Counted from the stretch's first letter, positions 15,399-25,024 are shown. The stretch: DNA of 64,000 nucleotides from Brevibacillus_H ginsengisoli (GCF_050113715.1 NZ_JBNJQR010000008.1:1-64000), one strand, 5' to 3'. Notes: generated from the letters alone by a model not told the origin. Numbers and translations are program-made.

Positions 15399-16256
15399 TT
15401 ACTCCCATTCATCATGTAGTTTCGTTCGGATTGCTTCAAAAAAGTTACCCGGTTTCCATTTAATTAAAGGGGTTACGTAAGGAGATTGATAAATCAACAG
15501 TTCATCTCCGCCAACCAGTTTCGCCCCGAATTGTCCATCGATTGATAATCCAATTTCGTCATGAATCGCATCCACTTCCACGCGAATGACCTGATCGGCT
15601 GACAATACCATTGGCCTCGCCGTTAAAGAATGGGGAGCCACCGGTGTCAGCAGGATTCCATGTACATTGGGTGCCATGATCGGTCCGCCAGCTGACAATG
15701 AATACGCCGTAGAACCCGTGGGACTCGAGATGATAATCCCATCTCCGCTAAACGTGGCTACATAGCTATCGTCCAAATATACGGCACATTGGATAATTCT
15801 GCAGAACGATCCTTTCGCAATTCCCACATCATTCATCGCGGTAAAGGAACCAATCTCCTGTCCTTGACGGATTAGCTTGGCTTCCAACATACTCCGCTCT
15901 TCGATTCCATAGGCACCCTTCAACAGATTCTCTACAGCATCTTGCAGATTCTCTGGTTCAGCTTCTGATAAAAACCCAAGTGTCCCCAGGTTGATTCCTA
16001 ACATTGGCAACGAAAAGCCGGCCAATTGGCGAGCGATACTAAGCAGTGTTCCATCCCCGCCCAGTACACATACTAATTCCACCTCTTGGCCGAATTGATC
16101 CAAGGGGATTCCGATATCCGATCGCCCGATATCCTGCGCTATCCCTTCTTCTATCCTGCATATCACACCCTTGGTTTCTAACAGGTAAAGAAGGTCCCGT
16201 GCCACGATGCGCGCTTCTGGTTTTCCTTTATTGGCAACGATTCCAATTTTCTTCAC
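15399..16256 (-). CDS. nadK: NAD kinase
   Basis: Phosphorylates NAD to NADP using ATP or polyphosphate. The 285 residues are usual for the family. The GGDGT motif at residues 66-70 contains the catalytic aspartate and is followed by the glycine-rich second motif (SPTGSTAYSLSAGGPI). The start is GTG. It is separated from tlyA by a terminator and begins the nadK-argR-recN run. Confidence 0.97.
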   Translation of the reverse strand: MKKIGIVANKGKPEARIVARDLLYLLETKGVICRIEEGIAQDIGRSDIGIPLDQFGQEVELVCVLGGDGTLLSIARQLAGFSLPMLGINLGTLGFLSEAEPENLQDAVENLLKGAYGIEERSMLEAKLIRQGQEIGSFTAMNDVGIAKGSFCRIIQCAVYLDDSYVATFSGDGIIISSPTGSTAYSLSAGGPIMAPNVHGILLTPVAPHSLTARPMVLSADQVIRVEVDAIHDEIGLSIDGQFGAKLVGGDELLIYQSPYVTPLIKWKPGNFFEAIRTKLHDEWE

Positions 16257-16339
16257 AGCGCCACCCCGAACATAAGTTTTGAATCCTTATACAATTATAC
16301 AACGAATATTGTATATTAGGAAACTGGGACAAAAAGAAA

Positions 16340-16385
16340 AAGAAGCTCTCCAAAAGCAAGCATGTCGCTTGATCTAGAGAGCTTC
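16340..16385 (-). terminator. Terminator after tlyA
   Basis: On the minus strand GAAGCTCTC and GAGAGCTTC are the outer stem, with an AAGC/GCTT inner stem, and TTTTTCTTTTT follows. Confidence 0.8.
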
Positions 16386-16404
16386 AACAAATACAGAATT
16401 TGTC

Positions 16405-17223
16405 TTATTTTAAATGCTTGTGTGCATCGTTTACAACCTGATCGATTTTGGTCATCCATGTTGTATCGAGATCCTGCATAGGACCAGTCGATTTGCGGGC
16501 GTGTAGCAGGAATTCAATGTTTCCTTCGCCCCCAGTAATCGGAGAGTAGCTTAGTCCCACCAATTCAAATCCAATCGTTTGCGCAAATGAGAGTATCGAC
16601 ACGATCACGTCACGATGGATTTCTGGATCACGCACAATGCCATTCTTCCCGACATTTTCCTTGCCCGCTTCGAACTGTGGTTTGACCAAAGCCAATACCT
16701 CTCCGCCCTGTTTCAGGAATTGATACAAAACAGGCAAGATTAATCGCAACGAAATAAAAGAGACATCTATCGAAGCAAAATCAGGCATCTCGTGTTCGAA
16801 CTGAGCAGGATCGAGGTGACGGAAGTTGGTCCGTTCCATCACGACCACTCGGGAATCCTGGCGTAAGGACCAAGCAAGTTGGCCATAACCAACATCGATG
16901 GCATAAACCAATCGGGCTCCATGCTGGAGGGCGCAATCGGTAAATCCACCTGTTGAGGCCCCAATATCCATCATGACTTTTTCCTGCAAATCCACACCAA
17001 ATTCACGGATCGCTTTTTCAAGCTTCAGTCCACCTCTGCTGACATAAGGGTGTACTTCGCCTTTTACAGTAAGTGCCACATCTTCGGGCAGTTTGGTTCC
17101 TGGCTTATCGCATCGTTCTGTACCAACGTATACGAGACCCGCCATCACGGCTGCTTTGGCTTTTTCACGTGTCTCGCACAAGCCTTTTTCTACGAGCAAT
17201 ACGTCAATTCGTTCTTTTCTCAT
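16405..17223 (-). CDS. tlyA: TlyA family rRNA methyltransferase / putative hemolysin
   Basis: An S4-FtsJ fusion of the TlyA (YqxC) family, which 2'-O-methylates ribosomal RNA cytidines in the characterised members. The 272 residues comprise an S4 RNA-binding domain (residues 1-60, MRKERIDVLLVEKGLCETRE) and an FtsJ methyltransferase domain with the SAM motif MMDIGASTGGFTDCAL near residue 85 and the KPQFE box. The start is the ATG at 17221-17223, one base after the dxs stop, so the two genes are translationally linked. A terminator follows. Confidence 0.95.
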   Translation of the reverse strand: MRKERIDVLLVEKGLCETREKAKAAVMAGLVYVGTERCDKPGTKLPEDVALTVKGEVHPYVSRGGLKLEKAIREFGVDLQEKVMMDIGASTGGFTDCALQHGARLVYAIDVGYGQLAWSLRQDSRVVVMERTNFRHLDPAQFEHEMPDFASIDVSFISLRLILPVLYQFLKQGGEVLALVKPQFEAGKENVGKNGIVRDPEIHRDVIVSILSFAQTIGFELVGLSYSPITGGEGNIEFLLHARKSTGPMQDLDTTWMTKIDQVVNDAHKHLK

Positions 17224-17224
17224 G

Positions 17225-19114
17225 TTAGGCCCTCTGTCTTGACAATGGAGTAAGTTTGCGAACGTGCGCCGCAATCGTCTCAGGAGTTAGTCCCACTTCT
17301 TGGCGTTGTTCTTTTACCGAACCATGCTCGACGAAGTAATCCGGGATGCCCACCATTTCGACGATTGTTTCAGAAAATCCATGCTCGGAGTAGAATTCCA
17401 ATACCGCACTACCGAATCCACCCGAAATCGAGCCTTCTTCCACTGTGATAATGTGATACCCTTCCTGCGCCAGTTTCAGCAGCAGTTCTTCATCCAGCGG
17501 CTTACAGAATCGAGCATTGACAAGCATCGGCTGAATTCCCTCGCGCGCAACCATCTCAACCGCTTGTTCGGCGAGATCAAAAATATGCCCAAAGGAGAGA
17601 ATGGCCACACCTTTTCCTTGCTTGACAACCTCGGCTTTTCCGATCGGGAGCACCTGCAATGTCTCGTCCATCTTCACTCCGGTGCCGTTCCCGCGTGGAT
17701 AACGGTAAGCAATCGGACCATTATCGTATGCGATCGCTGTTTTCATCATATGTTGCATTTCATTCTCGTCTTTTGGAGCCATAATCACCATATTCGGAAT
17801 GGCCCGCATAAACGCGATGTCGTAAACGCCTTGGTGTGTTTCTCCATCGGCTCCTACTAAACCGGCACGGTCTACCGCAAAGACCACATTCAGCTTTTGG
17901 CGAGCAACGTCGTGAATCAGCTGATCGTATGCGCGCTGAAGGAAGGTCGAGTAAACGGCGTATACCGGTTTTATGCCCTGTGTAGCTAATCCGGCACAGA
18001 ATGTACAGGCGTGCTGTTCAGCAATCCCGACATCAAATAGACGATCCGGAAATACTTCGCCATATTTCAGCAAACCTGATCCAGCAGGCATCGCAGGCGT
18101 AACAGCACAGACTCGCGGATCCTCTTGGGTCAGCTTGATCATTGTTTGGGCAAAGACAGAAGTATAAGCAGGAGCCTTCGATTTGGATTTGATCTCTTCT
18201 CCTGACTCGATCTTGTACGTGCCTATACCGTGCCACTTGGTGGAATCGGCTTCGGCTGGCGCGTAGCCTTTTCCTTTTTTCGTAATCACATGAATGAGCA
18301 CAGGGCCTTTGGTTTGGGTAGCTGTACGCAATGAATTGATGACCAGATCAATATTATGCCCGTCAATTGGTCCAATGTACGTAAAGCCGAATTCTTCAAA
18401 CAAAACTCCCGAGACAAGCATGTATTTCATGCTGTCTTTGAGGCGCTCGGCAAAATAGGCCAACTTGCCGCCCACGGCTGGAATGGATTTAAGGATATGC
18501 TCCAATTCGTCCTTGGCGCGTCGGTAATTCGGGGTCGACCTGAGCTTGCCCAAATAGTTATGCATCGCTCCTACGTTGGGGGCGATGGACATTTCGTTGT
18601 CATTTAAAATCACGATGACGTTCTTTTTCTCATGTCCGATATGGTTTAGCGCCTCGAAGGCCATCCCGCCTGTCAGCGCGCCATCGCCAATAATGCCTAC
18701 GACGTTGTACTTTTCCTTTTTGAGATCCCGAGCCGCAGCCATCCCCATCGCCGCCGAAAGCGATGTACTGCTGTGCCCTGTTTCCCAGACGTCGTGTTCG
18801 CTTTCACTCATTTTAGGAAATCCACATAAGCCTTTATATTGACGCAGAGTCGGGAACATATCACGGCGTCCTGTCAGGATTTTATGTACATACGCCTGAT
18901 GGCCCACATCCCAAATCAGTTTGTCCTTGGGACTCTCAAAGAAATAATGGAGAGCAAGTGTCAACTCGACCACACCAAGATTCGGTGCGAGATGTCCACC
19001 TGTTTCCGCCAAGTTATTTACAAGAAATTCGCGAATTTCTGCAGCCAATTGATTTAATTGGGGTATCGTCAACTTCTTTAGTTCTTCTGGGCTATTTATG
19101 TTTGGAAGCAACAT
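17225..19114 (-). CDS. dxs: 1-deoxy-D-xylulose-5-phosphate synthase
   Basis: The first enzyme of the MEP isoprenoid pathway, condensing pyruvate and glyceraldehyde 3-phosphate with thiamine diphosphate. The 629 residues are full length. The thiamine-binding GDG...N region is seen as GIIGDGALTGGMAFEALNH, followed by the transketolase pyrimidine domain (DVGIAEQHACTFCAGLA) and the C-terminal domain. It is co-directional with ispA, xseAB and folD, the usual Bacillales order. Confidence 0.98.
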   Translation of the reverse strand: MLLPNINSPEELKKLTIPQLNQLAAEIREFLVNNLAETGGHLAPNLGVVELTLALHYFFESPKDKLIWDVGHQAYVHKILTGRRDMFPTLRQYKGLCGFPKMSESEHDVWETGHSSTSLSAAMGMAAARDLKKEKYNVVGIIGDGALTGGMAFEALNHIGHEKKNVIVILNDNEMSIAPNVGAMHNYLGKLRSTPNYRRAKDELEHILKSIPAVGGKLAYFAERLKDSMKYMLVSGVLFEEFGFTYIGPIDGHNIDLVINSLRTATQTKGPVLIHVITKKGKGYAPAEADSTKWHGIGTYKIESGEEIKSKSKAPAYTSVFAQTMIKLTQEDPRVCAVTPAMPAGSGLLKYGEVFPDRLFDVGIAEQHACTFCAGLATQGIKPVYAVYSTFLQRAYDQLIHDVARQKLNVVFAVDRAGLVGADGETHQGVYDIAFMRAIPNMVIMAPKDENEMQHMMKTAIAYDNGPIAYRYPRGNGTGVKMDETLQVLPIGKAEVVKQGKGVAILSFGHIFDLAEQAVEMVAREGIQPMLVNARFCKPLDEELLLKLAQEGYHIITVEEGSISGGFGSAVLEFYSEHGFSETIVEMVGIPDYFVEHGSVKEQRQEVGLTPETIAAHVRKLTPLSRQRA

Positions 19115-19249
19115 CCTAACCCCTCACTTTCAACTTGAATCTGAAAATAGATCATAAGAACGGTTACCTATCGTGAAATAAAATACGAACCTGTAGGAAA
19201 TGCTTGATCTATTATAATCGTTTCTTTAAGAAAACACCACTTCCCATAC

Positions 19250-19300
19250 AGAAAAAGCAAATAAACCCCATCGCCAAGGACCATCAGCGACAGGGATATA
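19250..19300 (-). terminator. Possible terminator between ispA and dxs
   Basis: On the minus strand CCC-TG-TCGC pairs with GGCGA-TGGG with a small bulge, followed by TTTATTTGCTTTTT. It is the only structure in the 198-bp ispA-dxs gap. Confidence 0.45.
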
Positions 19301-19312
19301 GGCAAAAGTCGT

Positions 19313-20206
19313 TTACTTATTCCGTTGAATAATATAATCGGCAAGAGCTGACAGAGCCGATTCTCCCAGCTTTGCATCATTTAAAATCTGCTTAGCCTCT
19401 TGGATAAGGGATTGCAGACGTGTCTTTGATTGTTCCAAGCCAAGTAGGGCCGGGTAGGTTGCTTTACCACGATCCGCATCGCTTCCAACCGCTTTTCCTA
19501 ATTGCTCCACACTGCCTTCAACGTTCAAGATATCATCTTGGATCTGAAAAGCGAGTCCAATACAAACCCCAAAACGAGTCAGTGCATCTAGTTGGTCATC
19601 GCCTACTTCGGCAATATACCCTGCACCGCGTAATGCCGCTACAAGCAAATCGCCTGTCTTATGTAAATGAATAAATTCCAGTTCTTCAAGGGTAAGCGCT
19701 TGGCCCTCCCCTTCAATATCAGCCATCTGTCCTCCAACCATCCCTGTCGCACCCGCACGTTTGGATAACTCACTGATAAGCTTTACCACTGTCTCGGATT
19801 TTACAGCAGGGTCCACAAGATAGGAGTCCGCAATTAAGCCAAATGCCCGGGTCAACAGCGCATCCCCTGCCAAAATAGCCGTTGCTTCACCAAATACCAC
19901 ATGATTGGTTGGTTTGCCTCGACGCAACTCGTCGTCATCCATCGCAGGCAAATCATCGTGAATCAATGAATAGGTGTGAATCATCTCCAAAGCTACAGCG
20001 TATGGAATACCGCGATCAATCGGAATTTGCAGAGCTTCGAGTGTCGCAAGCACAAGAATTGGGCGAAGACGCTTGCCCCCTGCCATGAGTGAATAGCTCA
20101 TGGATTCGTACAATTTAGCGGGGACGCCCGCTTGTTCCAAAGCAGGCACTAATTGGGTCTCCACCAATTGAATCTTATCCTGTAAGTATGTTTGCAAGGC
20201 TGTCAT
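19313..20206 (-). CDS. ispA: Geranyl/farnesyl diphosphate synthase
   Basis: A short-chain trans-prenyl diphosphate synthase making farnesyl diphosphate for undecaprenol, quinones and heme side chains. The 297 residues are typical. The first aspartate-rich motif is DDLPAMDDD at residues 84-92, and the second is FQIQDDILN near residue 220. Its start overlaps the xseB stop by one base. It supplies the step after Dxs in the pathway. Confidence 0.96.
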   Translation of the reverse strand: MTALQTYLQDKIQLVETQLVPALEQAGVPAKLYESMSYSLMAGGKRLRPILVLATLEALQIPIDRGIPYAVALEMIHTYSLIHDDLPAMDDDELRRGKPTNHVVFGEATAILAGDALLTRAFGLIADSYLVDPAVKSETVVKLISELSKRAGATGMVGGQMADIEGEGQALTLEELEFIHLHKTGDLLVAALRGAGYIAEVGDDQLDALTRFGVCIGLAFQIQDDILNVEGSVEQLGKAVGSDADRGKATYPALLGLEQSKTRLQSLIQEAKQILNDAKLGESALSALADYIIQRNK

Positions 20207-20460
20207 TACGATTCTCCCTCCAACACGAAGGGCTTTTCGATGACTTGGGCATTTTCCTCAACGAGTTGCGTCACTTGAGCCTCAATGCCGTCCAGCTTCT
20301 GAGCACACAATCTGGAGAGACGGACTCCTTCTTGGTAAAATTGAATCGCTTCTTCTAGCGGGACGTTATCTTCTTCCAAGCGGCGAACCACTTCTTCTAA
20401 TCGTTGAATTGCTGCTTCAAAAGGCAGATCAAGTTCTTGGTCAGCTTTTCTTCGTGCCAT
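20206..20460 (-). CDS. xseB: Exodeoxyribonuclease VII small subunit
   Basis: The 84-residue small subunit of exonuclease VII, an almost entirely helical protein (FEAAIQRLEEVVRRLEEDN ... AIQFYQEGVRLSRLC) that packs against the large subunit. It overlaps the 3' end of xseA by 20 bp, typical of coupled expression. Confidence 0.95.
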   Translation of the reverse strand: MARRKADQELDLPFEAAIQRLEEVVRRLEEDNVPLEEAIQFYQEGVRLSRLCAQKLDGIEAQVTQLVEENAQVIEKPFVLEGES

Positions 20461-21808
20461 CCTCTATCTCCTCCTGCTTAATTTCCGTCACTAATGTACG
20501 AACATGTCCATCGGTTAATCGTATCATGAGCTCGTCCCCGATCGCAATGGAATCCACGCTTTTGATCAACTGGTTTTGTTGATAAACAAGAGAGTACCCG
20601 CGTTGCATGATCTTCAAAGGACTCAAAGCATCCAGATGCTCAATCAGATGCAGGAACTTCGTTCGTTTAGTCTCGATTTTATGGACCATTAATTGTTGCA
20701 AACGTTGTCTCGTTCCCGTAAGCTGTGTGCGGTGTTGCATAATGACACGATCAAACCGGAACCTGGCCAGACGATCCGTTAGCTGACGAGTTCGTTCTTC
20801 CTGACGAGCAACTGAGGTCCTGATGGTTTTATCCAGACGCTCGCCTAGCATATCGAGCCTCTGTTTCATTTCTTCCACACGCCGATTGGGCTGGCGCATT
20901 CCATAGGATGAGGTTAATTGCAGCAGTCGTTTCTTTTCGGTAGCGAGCCGCCCCTGCATGGATCTGTGCAAGCGATGCTCCAAGTGTTTCATTTGCTGCA
21001 CAAGCTCAAGATAGTGGGGAACAGCCAATTCCGCTGCGGCTGTAGGAGTTGCCGCCCGAATATCGGCAACAAAATCGGCAATGGTTACATCCGTCTCATG
21101 ACCTACAGCAGAGATGACAGGGATACGAGACCCAGCAATGGCTCGAGCCACTTGCTCTTCATTAAAAGCCCATAATTCCTCAATCGACCCCCCGCCCCGT
21201 CCCACGATCAACACATCCACGTCAGACAATTGATTCATTCGCCTGATCGCAGACACGATGGAAGCTGGAGCCTCTACCCCTTGTACAATCGCTGGAGCCA
21301 CTACAATCTGAACTTGCGGGAAGCGCCGTTTAATTGTAATGACGATATCGCGGATCGCTGCACCCGTTGGTGACGTAATAACCCCAACCTTTTGTGGATA
21401 GGAGGGAAGTGGCCGCTTGCGTTCAGCTGCAAACAGGCCTTCTTGCTGCAATTTTTTTTTTAACTGCTCATACGCAAGATAAAGCGAGCCGATTCCGTCA
21501 GGCTGTAATTCCCTTGCATAGAGCTGATAGGCACCATCCCGTTCAAACACAGAAATGGAACCTCGCACAATGGCTCTGGTTCCATCTTTGGGAAGGAAGT
21601 TGAGAAAACGGTTATAACTGGCGAACATGACGACCTTAATCCTGGACTCCTTGTCCTTTAAGGTGAAGTACATATGTCCACTCGAATGTCTGGTAAAGTT
21701 GGAGATTTCCCCACGCAACCATATATCCTGCATGTGGATGTCGCGTTCCATTAAACCTTTCACATACCGATTCAATTGAGTAACAGACCAAATATCGGCG
21801 GTTCTCAT
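20441..21808 (-). CDS. xseA: Exodeoxyribonuclease VII large subunit
   Basis: The catalytic subunit of exonuclease VII, which degrades single-stranded DNA from both ends. The 455 residues comprise an N-terminal OB fold (IWLRGEISNFTRHSSGHMYF), a catalytic core (VGVITSPTGAAIRDI ... VGRGGGSIEELWAFNEE ... SAVGHETDVTIADFVAD) and a long coiled coil. It starts 37 bp after folD. Confidence 0.97.
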   Translation of the reverse strand: MRTADIWSVTQLNRYVKGLMERDIHMQDIWLRGEISNFTRHSSGHMYFTLKDKESRIKVVMFASYNRFLNFLPKDGTRAIVRGSISVFERDGAYQLYARELQPDGIGSLYLAYEQLKKKLQQEGLFAAERKRPLPSYPQKVGVITSPTGAAIRDIVITIKRRFPQVQIVVAPAIVQGVEAPASIVSAIRRMNQLSDVDVLIVGRGGGSIEELWAFNEEQVARAIAGSRIPVISAVGHETDVTIADFVADIRAATPTAAAELAVPHYLELVQQMKHLEHRLHRSMQGRLATEKKRLLQLTSSYGMRQPNRRVEEMKQRLDMLGERLDKTIRTSVARQEERTRQLTDRLARFRFDRVIMQHRTQLTGTRQRLQQLMVHKIETKRTKFLHLIEHLDALSPLKIMQRGYSLVYQQNQLIKSVDSIAIGDELMIRLTDGHVRTLVTEIKQEEIEDGTKKS

Positions 21809-21845
21809 GAATTCATCCCTTCACTTGGGTCTTCTTTTCTATGGA

Positions 21846-22694
21846 TTACTTAACATTTTTTGCTGATTTCACAGTATTCGCCAAAAGCATGGTGATGGTC
21901 ATTGGGCCAACCCCTCCTGGTACAGGGGTGATGTAGCCAGCTACTTCTTTCACTTCATCAAAAATGACATCGCCGACAAGCTTACCCGTTTCAATCCGGT
22001 TTACTCCAACGTCAATCACAACGGCTCCCGGCTTCACATCGTCTCGTCCAATCATATGAGGCTTACCAGCTGCCACAACCAAAATGTCGGCTTGTAATGT
22101 CATTTCTCTAAGGTTTTGAGTACGGGAGTGACACATCGTAACGGTTGCGTTCTCTCGTTGCAACAGAAGGGATACTGGCTTGCCTACGATATTACTCCGT
22201 CCAATGACGACAGCATGCTTGCCGGAGATATCCGTTCCTGTTCGTTTAATCAACTCAATAATACCATGTGGTGTACATGGAAGAAAGCTGTCCGCTCCAA
22301 TCACCATATTGCCGACACTGATTGGATGAAAGCCATCCACGTCCTTCGCCGGGTCAATGGCCATGATCACGGCCTCTTCAGAGATATGAGCTGGAATCGG
22401 CAATTGAACCAAAATGCCATGAACGTTCGGATTTTGATTCAACTCATCAATGAGGGAAAGCAGCTCTTCCTGAGTAATCGAAGGTTCTTTACGGATCAAT
22501 TCCGAATGAATACCCACTTCCTCACAAGCCTTCACTTTCCCGCGCACGTAGGATTCAGAAGCGGGATCATTGCCAATTAGAATGACCGTTAATCCTGGAA
22601 CAATCCCTTTATTTATTAAAGCTTCCACTTCTGTCTTCAGTTCGTTACGAATAGATTTCGCTACTTCTTTTCCGTCTACTACGATTGCTGTCAT
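21846..22694 (-). CDS. folD: Bifunctional methylenetetrahydrofolate dehydrogenase/cyclohydrolase
   Basis: Interconverts 5,10-methylene-, methenyl- and 10-formyl-tetrahydrofolate for one-carbon metabolism. The 282 residues are standard. The signature SYVRGKVKACEEVGI contains the catalytic lysine, the NADP site is VVIGRSNIVGKPVS, and the end has TPVPGGVGPMTITML. It lies upstream of xseA in the common Firmicutes order. Confidence 0.98.
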   Translation of the reverse strand: MTAIVVDGKEVAKSIRNELKTEVEALINKGIVPGLTVILIGNDPASESYVRGKVKACEEVGIHSELIRKEPSITQEELLSLIDELNQNPNVHGILVQLPIPAHISEEAVIMAIDPAKDVDGFHPISVGNMVIGADSFLPCTPHGIIELIKRTGTDISGKHAVVIGRSNIVGKPVSLLLQRENATVTMCHSRTQNLREMTLQADILVVAAGKPHMIGRDDVKPGAVVIDVGVNRIETGKLVGDVIFDEVKEVAGYITPVPGGVGPMTITMLLANTVKSAKNVK

Positions 22695-22778
22695 GACAAA
22701 AAGCCTCCTCGCTTGGTTTCACATACCATAAGTGTAGCGATAGGCGCACATGATGTAAAGACGAAATTTAATCAACTA

Positions 22779-23747
22779 TCATTCTTTTAATGTTCGGTTT
22801 TTGTGTTTCAACCATCCAAGCATTGCGACCCCATACGCATTATCACCCGAATAAACCGGATCACAGAACGTTAATTTGGCTCCTACGGCTCGATGCTCCA
22901 AGCGTTTAATCAGGCGCTCCCGGATGTAGGTATTGGCGGCTACACCACCGACGATCAGGATTTCTTTGCTGTTTCCTTGTTCGATCGCCGTACGCAGTGT
23001 TTTCTCCAGCGTATTGGCGACACATTGTTCGCATGCTCTAGCAATCTCTTCAGGGGCAGCTGTTTGATGTTGAATCGCCCGCAACAACGCAGCCTCTGGA
23101 CCCGAGAAGCTAAACGTGAGACCGTTAACCGAAGAAGGTACGGCAAACGTTCCTTCCGCCTTCTTCCCCAATTGTTCAAGGTAGGGTCCTGCCGGGAACT
23201 GCAGACCTAAAGCGACTCCAACCCGATCCACCAGCTGACCCGCGTGCAGATCCTGGGTTCCCCCGATTTTCTCAATCGAATAGCCCTCATCCTGACGTTC
23301 ACAGACGAGAATCTCACTGGTTCCTCCTGATAAGTGAACCGCAAGAAAACGATTGGAGCTAATCTTGTCAGCAACCGTATTCTCTCCTGCCGCAATATGC
23401 CCTTCCTGATGGCTCGTGAGGTAGTAGGGAACTTTTAGATAGACCGATAGCGAACGCGCCAGGCCTTCCCCCACTTTAAAAACAGGCATGTACGATTTTT
23501 CCACCGGCCGAGGCTTAGAGCTTGCGCAAATGCCCACTACATTCCATTCGGGCAAGACCAGCTCGTCGCTTAGTTCTGGCAGATTGATCACATGCTGAAA
23601 GACGGCTTCCGATTGCTGCAGTCCTCGCTTCCCTTCCTTTACGTTCAATAAGCGTTTGGATTCTGCTACAATCTGGCCGTCTTCCCTTACGAGGCAAAGC
23701 GATGTTCGGTAATTACTCGTATCAATCCCTAGTAAAACCTGTTGCAT
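22779..23747 (-). CDS. TsaD/Kae1-like paralogue (ASKHA fold)
   Basis: A 322-residue protein of the TsaD/Kae1 'O-sialoglycoprotein endopeptidase' superfamily. It contains the N-terminal ATPase segment LLGIDTSNYRTSLCLV, the metal-binding HxxxH as HQEGH near residue 110, the glycine-rich AVHLSGGTSEILV and a C-terminal VGGVAANTYIRERL. It is not the canonical tRNA t6A enzyme by context, because tsaD normally sits with tsaB or rimI. A similar paralogue next to nusB-folD is known in several Bacillales and its job is not established. I start at the ATG at 23745-23747; upstream GTG starts are possible. Confidence 0.85.
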   Translation of the reverse strand: MQQVLLGIDTSNYRTSLCLVREDGQIVAESKRLLNVKEGKRGLQQSEAVFQHVINLPELSDELVLPEWNVVGICASSKPRPVEKSYMPVFKVGEGLARSLSVYLKVPYYLTSHQEGHIAAGENTVADKISSNRFLAVHLSGGTSEILVCERQDEGYSIEKIGGTQDLHAGQLVDRVGVALGLQFPAGPYLEQLGKKAEGTFAVPSSVNGLTFSFSGPEAALLRAIQHQTAAPEEIARACEQCVANTLEKTLRTAIEQGNSKEILIVGGVAANTYIRERLIKRLEHRAVGAKLTFCDPVYSGDNAYGVAMLGWLKHKNRTLKE

Positions 23748-23766
23748 GCCATCTCTCACCCTGTTC

Positions 23767-24171
23767 TCAAGCTCGTGGCTGTTCACTCTCTTGCATGTAG
23801 CTGGAGAGGACACCATTTACGAACCGATAGGATTGGTCATCACTAAACAATTTCGCCAACTCGATTGCTTCATTTACAATTACTTTCTTCGGAACTTCGG
23901 TTTCAAACATCAATTCATAAAAGGCAAGACGAAGAATCGCGCGATCAACATTGGCGATACGCTCCAGCTTCCATCCACGCAAGAACTTGCCAATTTCCTC
24001 ATCAATTGCCGCTTGATTGTCAATAGCTCCGTTTACCAGTGAAAGCATGAATTCAACATCTTCTCCGCTTCCATCCGTCACCATCTCAACGGCATCTTGT
24101 AGTTGAACCTCTGCCATATCTATTTGAAACAAACATTGTACTGCTTTCTCTCTTGCTATTCTGCGCTTCAT
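23767..24171 (-). CDS. nusB: Transcription antitermination factor NusB
   Basis: The 134-residue helical protein that with S10 (NusE) binds boxA RNA in rRNA antitermination. The N-terminus MKRRIAREKAVQCLFQIDM and the region IANVDRAILRLAFYELMF are diagnostic. It is preceded by the DUF2273-amaP-asp23 cluster. Confidence 0.97.
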   Translation of the reverse strand: MKRRIAREKAVQCLFQIDMAEVQLQDAVEMVTDGSGEDVEFMLSLVNGAIDNQAAIDEEIGKFLRGWKLERIANVDRAILRLAFYELMFETEVPKKVIVNEAIELAKLFSDDQSYRFVNGVLSSYMQESEQPRA

Positions 24172-24184
24172 CTTCTGTCACCTA

Positions 24185-24406
24185 CTATTTAAATTTCCCA
24201 GGTAAGATCTTGTCTAGTATTTCCAGTAAATCTTCTTTGTGATCCAATTTTTTGCCAATATAGAAACCTGTTCCCACAAAGATTAGAAACACCAGCGTAT
24301 CCCAGAATCCTACCAACAAATAAATGATACCAAAAAAAAGGCCCGCGGCAACTCCTATTAGTTTACCCTTATGCTCACTAAGTATCTCCCACCACATTGG
24401 ATTCAC
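24185..24406 (-). CDS. DUF2273 small membrane protein
   Basis: A 73-residue protein with two membrane segments (IGVAAGLFFGIIYLLVGFW and LVFLIFVGTGFYIG), of the DUF2273 family. These usually accompany Asp23 and AmaP and are thought to help anchor them at the membrane. It is 3 bp downstream of amaP. Confidence 0.9.
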   Translation of the reverse strand: MNPMWWEILSEHKGKLIGVAAGLFFGIIYLLVGFWDTLVFLIFVGTGFYIGKKLDHKEDLLEILDKILPGKFK

Positions 24407-24409
24407 CTT

Positions 24410-24970
24410 CTATTCCACTCTTCTGCGAGCAGGTGAGTTCGTTGCTCCTGCTACTTCTGAGATCACAACAGTTACTTCCGCGACGTCGATACCTGTAATG
24501 GTTTCCACCGACTCCTTGACATCCGCTTGCAGTTTGGCTGTCAGCTCAGGGATTGGTGTTTCCCCATCAACGATGACATGAAGGGCAATAACATTTTGCA
24601 GGTTTTTGATTTTCACGACGGTTTTCAGATCACGAACGCCTTTTACTTTGCGGGCAACACGCTCAGCGATCGATTTAACGGTGGTCAAAGAAATACGAAC
24701 CTCGCCAAAATCACCGCGTTGTAAAATCGCTTTTTCTTCACGTTTCTTACTCCCAGTAAAAGCGGTAAGAAAAAAACGAATGCTGATTAACACAAAAATA
24801 CCAGCCACGATCAAATAGGGAATATTCGTACCTGGCGTTGTCATTCGATCCGTCAGAGCATTAAAAAAATCCATCGGCACTAGCTGCAGCATAACTCCTA
24901 TCGCCGCAAAGGAAAGTACCAGCAAGGCAAAGCTGTAGATGGTGAGAATAAATCGATCAAACAAATTCAT
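24410..24970 (-). CDS. amaP: Alkaline shock response membrane anchor AmaP
   Basis: The membrane anchor for Asp23 in Firmicutes. The 186 residues have two N-terminal transmembrane helices (FILTIYSFALLVLSFAAIG and IPYLIVAGIFVLISIRFFL), followed by an Asp23-like domain ending in VAEVTVVISEVAG. The second ATG (24968-24970) is eight bases from AAGGAGAG and is preferred to the one two codons upstream. Its partner Asp23 is the next gene upstream, across a terminator-like hairpin that may lower its expression relative to asp23. Confidence 0.92.
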   Translation of the reverse strand: MNLFDRFILTIYSFALLVLSFAAIGVMLQLVPMDFFNALTDRMTTPGTNIPYLIVAGIFVLISIRFFLTAFTGSKKREEKAILQRGDFGEVRISLTTVKSIAERVARKVKGVRDLKTVVKIKNLQNVIALHVIVDGETPIPELTAKLQADVKESVETITGIDVAEVTVVISEVAGATNSPARRRVE

Positions 24971-24995
24971 ACGCATCTCTCTCCTTATGTGGAAA

Positions 24996-25017
24996 ATGCC
25001 CCCGAAATCGGGGGCAT
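24996..25017 (-). terminator. Hairpin between asp23 and amaP
   Basis: ATGCCCCCGA and TCGGGGGCAT form a perfect stem with a two-base loop, followed on the minus strand by TTTTCC. It is probably an attenuating terminator that sets the ratio of Asp23 to its membrane anchor. Confidence 0.65.
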
Positions 25018-25024
25018 CCTTGCA

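Noticed and set aside
19168..19380. Minus-strand 70-codon frame overlapping the ispA end, with a hydrophobic stretch
   Set aside because: It starts inside ispA and runs through a likely terminator with no ribosome binding site, so it is probably not a gene.
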